Assembly: GCF_000402035.1 (NCBI RefSeq)
Contig: NC_021287.1
Coordinates: forward strand, 1,612,001-1,676,000
Length of the DNA stretch: 64,000 nucleotides
Direction: 5' to 3'
Source of the DNA: Caballeronia insecticola
GTDB taxonomy: Bacteria; Pseudomonadota; Gammaproteobacteria; Burkholderiales; Burkholderiaceae
Below are positions 29,770 through 39,434 of the stretch, in pieces (positions within the stretch are counted from its first letter, which is position 1; every line of letters begins with the position of its first letter). Below the pieces are notes generated by a model that did no database searches, was not told the DNA's origin, and saw only the letters and a list, made by a program, of their open reading frames with translations. Both the position numbers and the translations under genes were made by a program.

Positions 29770-31038
29770 TCAGTTGCCGTGCTCGGGAACCTTGTGATCG
29801 TCACGTTCGAGCGCAGGCCGCTGGTCTCCGGACTGCGCGTTCGTGTCGTGTATGGCGTTTGACCCGGACTGCGTGGATTGCGTTGCTTCGGACGCCTCGT
29901 GCGGCTCCCCGAATTCGGCGAGCACACTGGGTAGGCCCGCATCGGTTTCTTCGGATTCCGCCGCGGCGATTTCGGCGATGGCAGCGCGCAGCGCATCGAG
30001 CCCCTGACCCGTGCGTGCACTCAGAAAGACGCGCGAAATATTACCATACTCGTCCCTTTCAACCGCCTCGCCGCGGGCCGCGAGTTCGGGCACCGCGTCG
30101 ATCTTGTTGAAGACGAGAATCTGGCGGATCGAATCTGCGCCGATGCCGCGCAACACCTCGTTCACCTGATCGATCTGATCGAGGCGCACCGCGCTCGATG
30201 CGTCGACCACGTGCAGCAGCAAGTCGGCGTGAATGGTTTCCTCCAGCGTCGCGCGGAAGGCGGCGACCAGCTGGTGAGGCAATTCGCGGATGAAACCGAC
30301 CGTATCCGACACGACCACATGCCCCGCTTCCTCGCCGAGGAACACGCGGCGCGAGGTGGTATCGAGCGTCGCGAAGAGCTGGTCGGCGGCATAGGCCTGC
30401 GCCTTGGTGAGCGCATTGAAGAGCGTCGACTTGCCCGCATTCGTATAGCCGACGAGCGACACCGACATGGTCCGGTTGCGCACGCGCTGACGGCGCTGCG
30501 TACCGTGCTGGCGCCGCAACTTTTCGAGCCGCGTCTTGAGCGCCTTGATGCGTTCGCCGATCAGCCGGCGGTCGGTTTCGAGCTGCGTTTCGCCCGGACC
30601 GCGCAAGCCGATCCCGCCCTTCTGGCGTTCGAGGTGAGTCCACGCGCGAATCAGGCGAGTGGACAGATATTGCAGTTGCGCGAGTTCGACCTGCAGCTTG
30701 CCTTCGTGGCTGCGGGCGCGCTGCGCGAAGATATCGAGGATGAGGCTCGTGCGATCGACCACGCGGCGGTTCAGCGCGACCTCGAGATTGCGCTGCTGCG
30801 CAGGCGCGAGCGCATGATTGAAGATGACGAGTTCGACGTCGTTCGCTTCGCACTGCAAACGCAGTTCCTCGACCTTGCCGCTGCCGATAAACATTTTGGC
30901 ATCGGGACTCGAACGGCGGCCGGTGAGCGTGACGGCGGGATGGGCGCCCGCACTTTGTGCGAGCAGGCTGAGTTCTTCCAGACTGGCTTCGAAATCGATC
31001 TTGCCGAAGTCGATACCGACGAGCGCTGCGTTGATCAA
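29770..31038 (-). CDS. hflX: ribosome-associated GTPase HflX
   Basis: A GTPase that splits stalled or heat-damaged ribosomes in other bacteria. 422 residues: the N-terminal HflX domain ('AHPAVTLTGRRSSPDAKMFIGSGK', 'NHALAPAQQRNLE'), a coiled segment ('LRGPGETQLETDRRLIGERI'), and the G domain with G1 'GYTNAGKST', G3 'DTVGF' and G4 'NKID'. The C-terminus has a ~60-residue acidic/Gln/Ser extension. It follows hfq by 87 bases, as in the hfq-hflX-hflK-hflC order of enteric bacteria. Confidence 0.95.
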   Translation of the reverse strand: MINAALVGIDFGKIDFEASLEELSLLAQSAGAHPAVTLTGRRSSPDAKMFIGSGKVEELRLQCEANDVELVIFNHALAPAQQRNLEVALNRRVVDRTSLILDIFAQRARSHEGKLQVELAQLQYLSTRLIRAWTHLERQKGGIGLRGPGETQLETDRRLIGERIKALKTRLEKLRRQHGTQRRQRVRNRTMSVSLVGYTNAGKSTLFNALTKAQAYAADQLFATLDTTSRRVFLGEEAGHVVVSDTVGFIRELPHQLVAAFRATLEETIHADLLLHVVDASSAVRLDQIDQVNEVLRGIGADSIRQILVFNKIDAVPELAARGEAVERDEYGNISRVFLSARTGQGLDALRAAIAEIAAAESEETDAGLPSVLAEFGEPHEASEATQSTQSGSNAIHDTNAQSGDQRPALERDDHKVPEHGN

Positions 31039-31125
31039 ATTGATGTGCTTAATTTTTTGAAGCGACCGGCGAGTTGCTTAATGTTCGCTTTAGAAGTGGC
31101 AACAGCGCGCCGGTCGCAACCGGGT

Positions 31126-31362
31126 TTAGGACGATTCAGCGTCCGGGTGGAAATTCACCGGACGGGCCGGCACGACCGTCGAAATGGCGTGCTTATAGAC
31201 CATCTGGGTGACCGTATTTCGGAGCAACACGACGTACTGGTCGAAAGATTCGATGTTTCCTTGAAGCTTGATGCCGTTGACCAAATAGATCGACACCGGC
31301 ACGTGCTCTTTACGCAGTGCGTTCAAAAACGGGTCTTGTAACAATTGCCCTTTGTTGCTCAT
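31126..31362 (-). CDS. hfq: RNA chaperone Hfq
   Basis: A hexameric Sm-like protein that pairs small RNAs with mRNAs. 78 residues with Sm1 ('[27 protein letters not shown]') and Sm2 ('[13 protein letters not shown]') motifs; the key N-terminal '[14 protein letters not shown]' is complete. The C-terminal tail is very short (~12 residues), as in other betaproteobacteria, compared with the long disordered tail of the E. coli protein. The ATG at 31362 begins the canonical M-S-N-K-G-Q; upstream frame extension is spurious. A TATAGT -10 lies 75 bases upstream. Confidence 0.97.
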   Translation of the reverse strand: MSNKGQLLQDPFLNALRKEHVPVSIYLVNGIKLQGNIESFDQYVVLLRNTVTQMVYKHAISTVVPARPVNFHPDAESS

Positions 31363-31435
31363 AGCAAACTCCGTGTTTTTTTGCAGGTTAGAAGTATTGT
31401 GGATGAAGAAAAAGAGATCCGCCCACAATCGCTAC

Positions 31436-31441
31436 ACTATA
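31436..31441 (-). promoter_or_regulatory. candidate -10 element (TATAGT) for hfq
   Basis: TATAGT on the minus strand in the der-hfq gap, 74 bases upstream of the hfq ATG. No strong -35 at the right spacing. Confidence 0.4.
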
Positions 31442-31547
31442 GCTGATTTTCGCTGTTTTACGTTTTCGGTACCGGATCGGCCAAATGGGTAAACAATCGG
31501 TCCGCATTGAACTCGCAGTCCCCAAAAAAACAGCTTTCACGCGACGC

Positions 31548-32888
31548 TCATCCCTTGTCTGCGTACGGGTTTTGACTCGAGCGAAACTCTATGCGAAGTG
31601 GAGTTCCGACAAGCCCGAAAGTTTCGCGGAAACGACCTTCGAGATAACGTTTATAGGTATCCGTGACCGCGTCGAGCGCATTGCCGTGCACGACGATAAT
31701 CGGCGGATTCTGCCCGCCCTGGTGCGCATAACGCAGCTTCGGGCGCACCGGTCCACGGCGGCGCGGCTGCTGAAATTCCACCGCTTCGATAAGCGCGCGC
31801 GTGAGCTTCGGCGTCGGCAGCTTGGCCATGGCAGCGGCGTACGCTTCGTCGACCGATTTCATCAGCGGTCCGATGCCCGTTTTCTCCAGCGCCGAGACGT
31901 AGTGGAATTTAGCAAAGTCCAAAAACTTGAGCTTGCGCGTGAGGTCCGCCTTGGTGCGCTCGCGCACATGCGAATCGAGCCCGTCCCACTTGTTCACGCC
32001 GACCACGAGCGCGCGGCCCTGCTCCACCACGAATCCGGCGATATGCGCGTCCTGCTCCGAGATGTCCTGCTGCGCGTCGAGCAGCAGGATCACGACGTTC
32101 GCGTCCGCAATCGACTGCAGCGTCTTCACCACCGAGAACTTCTCGATCGCCTCGAACACCTTGCCGCGGCGGCGCAGGCCCGCCGTGTCGATCAAGGTGT
32201 ATTTGCGGCCTTGCCGCTCGAAATCAACATAAATCGAATCGCGCGTCGTGCCGGGCATGTCGAACGCGATCACGCGCTCTTCGCCGATCAGCGTGTTCAC
32301 GAGCGTCGACTTGCCGACGTTCGGACGACCGACGATCGCGATCTTGACGCCGTGCTTCGCCTTCTCCTCTTCGCTCTCTTCCGGCTGATCGGCGTAGGCG
32401 ATGTCGAGCGCGTCGTTGATCATCTCGACGACGCCGTCGCCGTGCGCAGCCGAAATCGCGCGCGGGTCGCCCAGGCCGAGCTCATAGAAGTCCGCCGCCA
32501 CCGACGAGTACTTCATGCCCTCGGCCTTGTTGACGACCAGAAAGAGCGGACGGCCGGTCTTGCGCAGATAGTCGGCGATCGACTTGTCCTGCGGCGCCAG
32601 GCCGTTGCGCCCGTCGACGATGAACACGACGATATCGGCTTCCTCGACCGCCTGGCGCGTCTGTCGCGCCATCTCGTGCAGGATGCCGTCTTTCGCGACC
32701 GGCTCGAAGCCGCCGGTGTCCACCACCAGATACGGGCGTTCGCCGCCCACGCGGCCTTCGCCGTAGTGGCGGTCGCGGGTCAGACCGGGAAGATCGGCGA
32801 CGAGTGCATCGCGCGAACGCGTCAGCCGGTTGAAAAGGGTCGATTTCCCCACATTGGGGCGCCCGACGAGGGCAATCACGGGTTTCAT
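31548..32888 (-). CDS. der: ribosome biogenesis GTPase Der (EngA)
   Basis: A tandem-domain GTPase required for 50S subunit assembly. 446 residues with two G domains: G1 motifs 'GRPNVGKST' at about 8-16 and again near 184, two 'DTAGL/DTGGF' G3 motifs and two N-K-x-(D/E) G4 motifs ('VNKAEG', 'VNKWDG'). The C-terminal KH-like domain ends '[19 protein letters not shown]'. Full length. It sits between bamB and hfq, the usual order in betaproteobacteria. Confidence 0.97.
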   Translation of the reverse strand: MKPVIALVGRPNVGKSTLFNRLTRSRDALVADLPGLTRDRHYGEGRVGGERPYLVVDTGGFEPVAKDGILHEMARQTRQAVEEADIVVFIVDGRNGLAPQDKSIADYLRKTGRPLFLVVNKAEGMKYSSVAADFYELGLGDPRAISAAHGDGVVEMINDALDIAYADQPEESEEEKAKHGVKIAIVGRPNVGKSTLVNTLIGEERVIAFDMPGTTRDSIYVDFERQGRKYTLIDTAGLRRRGKVFEAIEKFSVVKTLQSIADANVVILLLDAQQDISEQDAHIAGFVVEQGRALVVGVNKWDGLDSHVRERTKADLTRKLKFLDFAKFHYVSALEKTGIGPLMKSVDEAYAAAMAKLPTPKLTRALIEAVEFQQPRRRGPVRPKLRYAHQGGQNPPIIVVHGNALDAVTDTYKRYLEGRFRETFGLVGTPLRIEFRSSQNPYADKG

Positions 32889-33289
32889 CTGATGTTGTTC
32901 AAGGTTGAACGCAAGGCGGACGCGGTACGCGCGGTTCAGAGCTTTCGTTGCGTTCCGCTACGCCGCGCAATGGCTGCGCTTGTCGAAAATTAGCATGGAT
33001 TCGGCTTGCCGCACGCAAGGCGCGTCGGGCGGGCCGATCTCGGGCGTTCGTTCGCCGGTTGGACCTCTTTTGAGGCCGTTTATCGCGCGGCGCCTTCGCG
33101 CGCGCTTCGTTTTTGCGACCCGGCTATTGCATGCGGGTTCTGTCGCGGCGCGCGAGGCACACCGCTTCTTTCTCGTGCGGCTCGTCGGGGCGAGCCTGCC
33201 GCGTCGTCGGATCGACGGCGCGCGTGGTGCTCAGCGGGTGTTTCGCGACCGCGAGCGTCGTAAAAGGTCGCTCGCGTTCGTTGTCAGCT
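32889..33289. other. intergenic region between bamB and der (401 bases)
   Basis: I see no credible gene here. Short open frames have no family resemblance and no ribosome-binding site. It must carry the end of the bamB transcript and possibly a der promoter. Short CGCGAGCG/CGCTCGCG arms (33251-33258, 33271-33278) form a hairpin but without a T-run. Confidence 0.5.
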
Positions 33290-34435
33290 TCAGTTGCTCG
33301 GACGGAAACCGTAGATGTCGCCGTCATGCGTCTGCACGACGAGCGTATCGCCCGCCAGTACCGGCGCCGCGGTGATCGCGCTGCCGTCGGTCGGCGTGCG
33401 CCCGATCATCTGGCCGTTCTCCGTGTTGAGGAAATGCACGAAGCCCTTGTAGTCGCCCACCACGACCGCGCGGCCGAGAATAAACGGCACGCTGACGCTG
33501 CGGTTCTTCAGGACGTCCGACTTCCAGAGCGGCGAGCCGTCCGACGCGCGGAACGCGTTGATGACCGACCAGTCGTCGCCCGCCGCGACCAGTTGCTCGC
33601 TCTGCGCGAGGCCGCTGTCGCTCGAAAAGCTCTTGTCCCAGATGGACTGTCCCGAGTTGGCATCGAAGCAGCCGATGCGGCCCTGGAACGTCACCGCGCA
33701 GGTCTGCGCGCCGACGAGGCCCGGCGCGCCGGTCACGTCGTTGATGCGCTCGACTTCGGTCACGCCCTTCGGATACGACACCGGCGCCTGCCAGTAGGCG
33801 TCGCCCGTCTGCAGGTTGACCGCCGCGAACGCGCCGCCGGGGAAGCCCGCGAGCACGGCCTGATTGCCCGCGAAGGTCATGCCAGCCGAGGTGCGCAGAT
33901 TCAAAGGCACCGCGCGCAACTGGAACACCCACTTCTGCTCGCCGGTCTGCGAGTTGAACGCGATGACCTTGCCGTCGATCGTGCGCACGATCACGAGATC
34001 GTTGCCGACGAGCGGCGGTGACACGATTTCGCCCGGCGCCGCGGCCGTCCACAGCAGTTTGCCGTCGGGGCCGAGCACGTCGACCTGGCCTTTCAGGCCG
34101 CCCACGGCCGTCAGATTGCCGTCGCTGCCGACACCCGCCGAGAGATCGTCCTTGAGCTTCACGCGCCAGACGTCCTGGCCGGTTTTCGCGTCGATCTTCG
34201 CGACCGAGCCGTTCGCGCCCGCGGCAAAGACGTAGTCGCCCACCGCCACCGGCGAAAACAGATAGCGGCCGGCCTTGCCGACGCTCGCCTTCCATGCCTG
34301 GTTGACGTTCAGCACCGGCTTGAAGTCCACGAGCGGCACGGGCTCGCGGCGATCATCCTTGGTCGACGAGCAAGCGGCCAACAAGACCGTCATCGCGCAG
34401 GCAAGCGGCACGGCGTAGCGTTTCAAAAGAGTCAT
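33290..34435 (-). CDS. bamB: outer membrane assembly lipoprotein BamB
   Basis: A lipoprotein of the BAM complex with an eight-bladed PQQ-type beta-propeller. 381 residues: signal peptide with lipobox L-A-A-C near residue 21 ('AMTVLLAACSSTK'), then repeated propeller strands such as 'GQDVWRVKLKDDLSAG', 'GKLLWTAAAPGEI', 'GEQKWVFQLRAVPLN' and 'GRIGCFDANSGQSIWDKSF'. The ATG at 34435 gives a tidy signal peptide; another ATG four codons upstream is possible. The TPR gene upstream is the usual neighbour of bamB. Confidence 0.95.
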   Translation of the reverse strand: MTLLKRYAVPLACAMTVLLAACSSTKDDRREPVPLVDFKPVLNVNQAWKASVGKAGRYLFSPVAVGDYVFAAGANGSVAKIDAKTGQDVWRVKLKDDLSAGVGSDGNLTAVGGLKGQVDVLGPDGKLLWTAAAPGEIVSPPLVGNDLVIVRTIDGKVIAFNSQTGEQKWVFQLRAVPLNLRTSAGMTFAGNQAVLAGFPGGAFAAVNLQTGDAYWQAPVSYPKGVTEVERINDVTGAPGLVGAQTCAVTFQGRIGCFDANSGQSIWDKSFSSDSGLAQSEQLVAAGDDWSVINAFRASDGSPLWKSDVLKNRSVSVPFILGRAVVVGDYKGFVHFLNTENGQMIGRTPTDGSAITAAPVLAGDTLVVQTHDGDIYGFRPSN

Positions 34436-34567
34436 CGGTGGACGCAATATGAATGATTGAATTCGGTTGTTCGGTTCGCGCGCCGCGTCGCTTCAATCGA
34501 CGTTCAGGCGCGACGTTTCGGCGCGTGGTTCGATCGAGCGATGGCTGAGTCCACGAGTCGAAACGGA

Positions 34568-35197
34568 TTAGCCGCCCAGCGCATCAAGCTTGAACTGGAC
34601 GAGCTGACGCGCAGACGTGTCGTTTGCAGGCAGCGTGTCGAGTGCCAGCTTGTAGGACGCGCGCGCATCGTCGCGCTTGCCCTGCGCGGCGAGCAGGTCG
34701 CCACGGCGATCCGCGATGACACCCTTGAACGCGTCGAGCGGCGCATCCGCGAGAAGTTTCAGACCCGCGTCGTAGTTCTTCTCGTCGAGCAGCACGAGCG
34801 CCAGCCGCAGCTTGGCGATCTGCTTGTACTCGTCGTCCTTGGCGTGATCGATCGTCCATTGCAGCTGCGCCTTGGCGCCCGCCGCATTGCCCGCCGCGTA
34901 GAAGGACTTGGCCGCCGCGAGCGCGCCCATCTGGGCGTAAGCCGTGCCGCCGAACTTGTCTTCCATGTCGGCGGCCACGCGCGAGACCAGCGCCTGATCG
35001 TTGCCGTTCACCGCCTGCTGAAGGTGGTCGTACAGCACCGACGCTTCCGCGGCCTGCCGACGTTGCCAGAAGTTCCAGCCGTTGTAGCCGGCCGCGACGA
35101 CAAGCGCCACCAGCACGATCCACGTCGTGGCGTTACCCCATTTGGCCCACCAGGCCTTTACGCTTTCAATCGATTCTTGTTCGTCGTGATAGCTCAT
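34568..35197 (-). CDS. YfgM-like tetratricopeptide membrane protein
   Basis: 209 residues: a short cytoplasmic N-terminus ('DEQESIESVKAWWAKWGN'), one membrane helix at about 23-42 ('TTWIVLVALVVAAGYNGWNF'), then a periplasmic TPR-2-like helical domain. This is the YfgM family; in E. coli YfgM associates with the SecYEG translocon and PpiD and its gene also lies between hisS and bamB. Gene order (ispG-hisS-yfgM-bamB-der) is the same here. Function in this organism is inferred from that. Confidence 0.9.
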   Translation of the reverse strand: MSYHDEQESIESVKAWWAKWGNATTWIVLVALVVAAGYNGWNFWQRRQAAEASVLYDHLQQAVNGNDQALVSRVAADMEDKFGGTAYAQMGALAAAKSFYAAGNAAGAKAQLQWTIDHAKDDEYKQIAKLRLALVLLDEKNYDAGLKLLADAPLDAFKGVIADRRGDLLAAQGKRDDARASYKLALDTLPANDTSARQLVQFKLDALGG

Positions 35198-35297
35198 CGT
35201 CCAGCTGATCCTTCCTGCGTTTCATTACCTCAGCGAGCGCCGCGCGCGATGCCGGATCGACGACCCGGCCGATGCGCACGGTCGAAGTGCCTAAAAC

Positions 35298-36647
35298 TTA
35301 GGCAGCGTCGTCATCGGCGGTTGCAACCATCGCATTGATTAGGTATTCGGTCAAGTCTTCCGCCGGAACGTTGACTTGCTCGTTCTTTTGCGCGTCGGAC
35401 GTTTCGCTGCCCGAACGGCGCAGCGGCTTGACGCCGATCATGCCCTGCGCGAGTTCGTCCTCGCCGAGCACCACGGCGAAAGCCGCGCCGCTCGCATCGG
35501 CCTTCTTCATCTGCGACTTGAAGCTCGACGGCGCGCCGTCCGGGCTGCAATGCAAAATGACGTCGAGACCCGTGTCGCGGAGCCGTTCGGCCACGATGAA
35601 AGCCTGCTCCGCCGCAGCCTCGCCCTGATGGACGACGTACACGTCCGTGCCTTCGGCCTCGGGCACGAGCTGCTCTTCCTTCAGCAGTTCGAGGATGCGC
35701 TCGACGCCCATCGCCCAGCCGCACGCGGCCGTCGGCTTGCCGCCGAGCTGCTCGATGAGCGGATCGTAGCGCCCGCCGCCCGCGACCGTGCCTTGCGCGC
35801 CGAGCTTGTCGGTCACCCATTCGAACACGGTCAGATTGTAATAATCGAGGCCGCGCACGAGACGCGGATTGATCTTGAACGGGATGTTGTTCGCCTTGAG
35901 CAGACGCTGCACGCCTTCGAAATGCTTGAGCGAAGCTTCGCCCAGAAAGTCGACCAGCTTCGGCGCGTTCTGCGCGATTTCCTGCATCGCCGGATTCTTC
36001 GTGTCGAGCACGCGCAGCGGGTTCGTATAGAGACGGCGCTTCGCTTCCTCGTCGAGCGCGTCGGCGTGCTGCTCCAGATACGCGATCAGTTCCTTGCGGT
36101 GCGCCGCGCGCTCCTCCGCCTGACCGAGCGAATTCAGTTCGAGGCGGATGCCGGTGAGCCCGAGATCGTCCCAAAGGCGCTGGCACATCATGATGATTTC
36201 CGCGTCGGTGTCCGGACCCGCGAAACCGAGCGCCTCGACGCCCACCTGATGAAACTGGCGATAACGCCCGCGCTGCGGACGCTCGTGACGGAACATCGGG
36301 CCGACGTACCACAAGCGCTTCGGGCCGTCGTACAGCAGGTTGTGCTCGATCGTCGCGCGCACGACGGCCGCGGTGTTTTCGGGGCGCATCGTCAGATGCT
36401 CGCCGTTGAGCGCATCGGTGAAGCTGTACATCTCTTTTTCGACGATATCCGTCACTTCACCGATACCGCGCGTGAACAACTGCGTGTGCTCGACAATCGG
36501 CGTGCGGATGTTCTGATAGCCGTATGCGCGCAGCATCGACTTGACGGTGGTTTCGAAGAACTCCCACAACGCGGCATCCTGCGGGAGGATGTCGTTCATG
36601 CCCTTCACGCCGCTCAGTTTTTCGAGCCGTTTCTTCTGTTCAGTCAT
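35298..36647 (-). CDS. hisS: histidyl-tRNA synthetase
   Basis: Charges tRNA-His. 449 residues, class IIa synthetase: motif 1 region '[16 protein letters not shown]', motif 2 '[20 protein letters not shown]', histidine-specific '[14 protein letters not shown]' and '[15 protein letters not shown]', motif 3 '[13 protein letters not shown]', and a C-terminal anticodon-binding domain ('[25 protein letters not shown]'). A C-terminal extension of ~40 residues rich in acidic residues goes beyond many homologues. It begins 6 bases after the ispG stop. Confidence 0.96.
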   Translation of the reverse strand: MTEQKKRLEKLSGVKGMNDILPQDAALWEFFETTVKSMLRAYGYQNIRTPIVEHTQLFTRGIGEVTDIVEKEMYSFTDALNGEHLTMRPENTAAVVRATIEHNLLYDGPKRLWYVGPMFRHERPQRGRYRQFHQVGVEALGFAGPDTDAEIIMMCQRLWDDLGLTGIRLELNSLGQAEERAAHRKELIAYLEQHADALDEEAKRRLYTNPLRVLDTKNPAMQEIAQNAPKLVDFLGEASLKHFEGVQRLLKANNIPFKINPRLVRGLDYYNLTVFEWVTDKLGAQGTVAGGGRYDPLIEQLGGKPTAACGWAMGVERILELLKEEQLVPEAEGTDVYVVHQGEAAAEQAFIVAERLRDTGLDVILHCSPDGAPSSFKSQMKKADASGAAFAVVLGEDELAQGMIGVKPLRRSGSETSDAQKNEQVNVPAEDLTEYLINAMVATADDDAA

Positions 36648-36653
36648 CTGTGT

Positions 36654-37970
36654 TCAGAGTGTTGCGGTGGAGGTCTCTGCGTGCTTCCCGTAGGAGCGCT
36701 CGACGTAGTCGCTGACGATTTGCTGGAATTCCTCGGCGATGCGCTCGCCGCGCAGCGTCTTCACCTTGACGCCGTCGATGAACACGGGCGCCGCCGGATT
36801 CTCGCCCGAGCCCGGCAAACTGATGCCGATGTTCGCGTGCTTCGATTCGCCCGGCCCGTTGACGATGCAGCCCATGACCGCGACGTGCATTTTTTCGACG
36901 CCGGGATACTGGTCGCGCCACACGGGCATCGAGTTGCGCAGATACGACTGGATCTGCGACGCGAGTTCCTGGAACAGCGTGCTCGTCGTGCGGCCGCAGC
37001 CGGGGCACGCGATAACCATCGGCGTGAAGGAACGCAGGCCCATCGTCTGGAGGATTTCCTGGCCGACGACCACTTCGCCCGTACGCGCGCCGCCCGGCTC
37101 GGGCGTGAGCGAGATGCGGATGGTGTCGCCGATACCTTCCTGCAGCAACAGCGAAAGCGCCGCCGTGGACGCCACGATACCCTTCGAGCCCATGCCCGCT
37201 TCGGTCAGACCGAGATGCAGCGCGAAGCTGCAGCGTTTCGCGAGTTCGCGATACACGGCGACCAGATCCTGCACGCCGCTCACCTTGCACGACAGAATGA
37301 TCTTGTCGCGGCCGAGGCCCAGTTCCACGGCGCGTTCCGCCGAGCCGATCGCCGACTGAATCAGCGCCTCGTACATCACGCTTTGCAGTTCCCACGGCGC
37401 CGGGCGCGCGGCGTTTTCGTCCATCATGCGCGCGAGCAGATCCTGGTCGAGACTGCCCCAGTTCACGCCGATACGCACCGGCTTGTCGTACTTGATGGCG
37501 GCTTCGATCATCTGCGCGAACTGCGTGTCGCGCTTCGCACCCTGCCCCACGTTGCCCGGGTTGATGCGGTATTTCGACAGCGCTTCGGCGCAGGCCGGAT
37601 GGTCGCGCAGCAGCAAGTGGCCGTTGTAATGGAAGTCGCCGACGAGCGGCACGGTCACGCCCATGCGGTCGAGCTGATCGCGGATGTGCGGCACTTCGGC
37701 CGCCGCTTCCGGCGTGTTCACCGTGATGCGCACGAGTTCCGACCCGGCTTGCGCCAGTTCCTTGATCTGGATGGCGGTGCCGATGGCGTCGGCGGTGTCG
37801 GTATTGGTCATCGACTGCACGCGCACGGGCGCGTCGCCGCCGATCGTCACGAGCTGGCCGCCCCAGCGCACGTCGACCGCATGCGACGCGCGACGTGGCA
37901 ACGGACCGCCGAAGACCGGCTCGGTCGAACAAATCTTGCTGCTAATCAGGGATTGAGCTTCGGATTGCAT
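36654..37970 (-). CDS. ispG: 4-hydroxy-3-methylbut-2-enyl diphosphate synthase IspG
   Basis: The iron-sulfur enzyme of the penultimate step of the MEP isoprenoid pathway. 438 residues with the TIM-barrel domain ('[19 protein letters not shown]', '[11 protein letters not shown]', '[10 protein letters not shown]') and the C-terminal cluster domain with C-P-G-C-G and '[10 protein letters not shown]' cysteines. The protein is longer than the E. coli enzyme, as is normal for betaproteobacteria. I chose the ATG at 37970, preceded by AAAGGG at 7 bases; a TTG start at 38003 is the alternative. Confidence 0.96.
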   Translation of the reverse strand: MQSEAQSLISSKICSTEPVFGGPLPRRASHAVDVRWGGQLVTIGGDAPVRVQSMTNTDTADAIGTAIQIKELAQAGSELVRITVNTPEAAAEVPHIRDQLDRMGVTVPLVGDFHYNGHLLLRDHPACAEALSKYRINPGNVGQGAKRDTQFAQMIEAAIKYDKPVRIGVNWGSLDQDLLARMMDENAARPAPWELQSVMYEALIQSAIGSAERAVELGLGRDKIILSCKVSGVQDLVAVYRELAKRCSFALHLGLTEAGMGSKGIVASTAALSLLLQEGIGDTIRISLTPEPGGARTGEVVVGQEILQTMGLRSFTPMVIACPGCGRTTSTLFQELASQIQSYLRNSMPVWRDQYPGVEKMHVAVMGCIVNGPGESKHANIGISLPGSGENPAAPVFIDGVKVKTLRGERIAEEFQQIVSDYVERSYGKHAETSTATL

Positions 37971-38033
37971 CGAAAAACCCTTTGGCAACCTGGGGGCCGT
38001 CAAGCGGCGAGTTGCGTGGTTAAAACCTCAAAC

Positions 38034-38061
38034 GGGCGTCACGGCATTCACCGTGACGCCC
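38034..38061 (-). terminator. hairpin terminator after the RodZ-like gene
   Basis: A perfect 11-bp stem (GGGCGTCACGG / CCGTGACGCCC) with a 6-base loop; on the minus strand it is followed by GTTTGAGGTTTTAA. It lies 43 bases after the RodZ-like stop and before ispG, so ispG may have its own promoter or rely on read-through. Confidence 0.75.
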
Positions 38062-38104
38062 CTGAATCGGTGGCCGCGCTCGAAATCGAATCGTTCACGC
38101 GCCT

Positions 38105-39253
38105 TTACGGCAGCGAGAGACGCGCGACGTTGCCCTTTGCGGATGAATAGCGCTTGGCATCGACCGGTTCGTCGTCGACGGACAGCGATTCGACGCCCTT
38201 CACGTTACCGACGGTCACCTTGAACGGCGCCTCGCCTTGCACGCGCTGCGTGCTGCCGGCGTGAACGAGACCGGAGAACAACTCCTTGCCGTCCTTGCCG
38301 CGCACGCTGAACCAGCTATCTTCCTTCACTTTCAGTTCGACCGCGCCCGAACCGCTGCCCGCCACGACGGGCGCCGATGCCGCCGCAGTCACGGACGCAG
38401 CCTTCGCAGCCGAAGCAGATGCCGCCTTCGCAGCCGAGGCCGACGCTGCCTTCGAAGCCGAAGCCGAAGCTGCCTTCGCGGCGGATGCCGGTACCGCGGC
38501 GCCCGGTGCGGCCTGAACCGCGGAGAGCGTCGGCGACGATGCCGGCATCGGCTGCTCGCCGGGCGCTGAGGCCACTTCGGGCAGCGATGCCTCGCCGGTG
38601 TTCGCCGCGGCCGCTTCGTCGGGGGTCGCCACAGACGAAGCCGCGACCGTTTCGTTCGCTTCCGGCGTGGACGTGGCGCCCACGCCCGTGCTCGCCTTCA
38701 GACGCGCAAGCCAGTTGCTCGAATCGCCGCCGGTGTGCCACATCACGAGCGCCGCCAGCACGACGATGATCGCGAGGACGCCCCACATCCACGAGCGCCG
38801 GCGGCCCGACGAATTGCCGAGCGGCACCGACACGCGCCCACGCGGCATACCCGCGCCCGCCGACGCCGGCACTTTCAGATTGTGCGCGACATCGTCGCCT
38901 TCACGCCGGAATGCCTGCGTGAACGGCGTGGGATCCGCGCCTAGAATTTTCGCGTAGCTGCGCACGATGCCCGCCGCAAACGTGCGATCGGGCAAGTGGC
39001 TAATATCGCCCGATTCGAGCGCCAGCAGCTTTGCCGGAGACACCTTGAGGCGCGCGGATACGTCGTCGATCGACCATGCCTTCGCCTGCCGGAGTTGCGC
39101 GAGACGCGCACCGACAGCCTGAATCGAGTCCAGCTTCCCCGGCTGACTCGCATTCGATGCCGCCCCTTCCGCACCGGGCTGTCCGTCATGCTGACTGCCG
39201 GACGCGTTACCGGTGTGACTGCCGAAAGGCGTCGGGTGTTGCGGCTCACTCAT
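38105..39253 (-). CDS. RodZ-like helix-turn-helix membrane protein (DUF4115 C-terminus)
   Basis: 382 residues in the order expected of RodZ, which links the MreB cytoskeleton to cell-wall synthesis. An N-terminal helix-turn-helix is at about 45-110 ('LRQAKAWSIDDVSARLKVSPAKLLALESG'-type sequence). A membrane helix is near 155-175 ('MWGVLAIIVVLAALVMW'). A periplasmic linker carries Ala/Lys/Ser repeats (K-A-A-S-A-S units, about 265-310). The DUF4115 domain closes the protein ('KEDSWFSVRGKDGKELFSGLV'). AGGA precedes the ATG. The type IV pilus gene that usually precedes it in Burkholderia is absent. Confidence 0.88.
   Translation of the reverse strand: MSEPQHPTPFGSHTGNASGSQHDGQPGAEGAASNASQPGKLDSIQAVGARLAQLRQAKAWSIDDVSARLKVSPAKLLALESGDISHLPDRTFAAGIVRSYAKILGADPTPFTQAFRREGDDVAHNLKVPASAGAGMPRGRVSVPLGNSSGRRRSWMWGVLAIIVVLAALVMWHTGGDSSNWLARLKASTGVGATSTPEANETVAASSVATPDEAAAANTGEASLPEVASAPGEQPMPASSPTLSAVQAAPGAAVPASAAKAASASASKAASASAAKAASASAAKAASVTAAASAPVVAGSGSGAVELKVKEDSWFSVRGKDGKELFSGLVHAGSTQRVQGEAPFKVTVGNVKGVESLSVDDEPVDAKRYSSAKGNVARLSLP
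38396..38480 (-). repeat. imperfect in-gene repeats encoding K-A-A-S-A-S units
   Basis: Within the RodZ-like gene, units of about 24 and 18 bases (GCCTTCGCAGCCGAAGC-like in plus-strand sequence) recur with small differences and encode Ala/Lys/Ser repeats of the periplasmic linker. Such a tract may vary in length between strains. Confidence 0.75.
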
Positions 39254-39434
39254 GCCAAATTCCTCGCATCGATTCTTTTAAATAGCGCTGCCATACCGTT
39301 CGGTACGAAAAACACCTGCACGATACAACTCCGGCGCCATTGCAGACCGCTTTATAACAAAATGTTCGGCTTCGGTACCACTTCAGCGGCGCGGCGTCGC
39401 TTTTTGTCGCAACTTTCGACCGCTATCCGTTCCA
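39254..39434. other. gap between rlmN and the RodZ-like gene (181 bases), no pilW/pilF
   Basis: In other Burkholderiaceae a TPR pilus-assembly lipoprotein gene (pilW/pilF) normally lies here. I see no such gene or obvious remnant. The gap has a TACCG/CGGTA inverted repeat (39294-39305) upstream of the RodZ-like gene. Confidence 0.5.

Noticed and set aside
33251..33278. CGCGAGCG/CGCTCGCG hairpin as the bamB terminator
   Set aside because: Short arms and no T-run; too weak to call.
35376..38150. Very long open frame (924 codons) on the plus strand
   Set aside because: It is antisense to hisS and ispG, rich in Arg, His, Ala and Asp, without any domain; it is a by-product of the strong GC bias at codon third positions.
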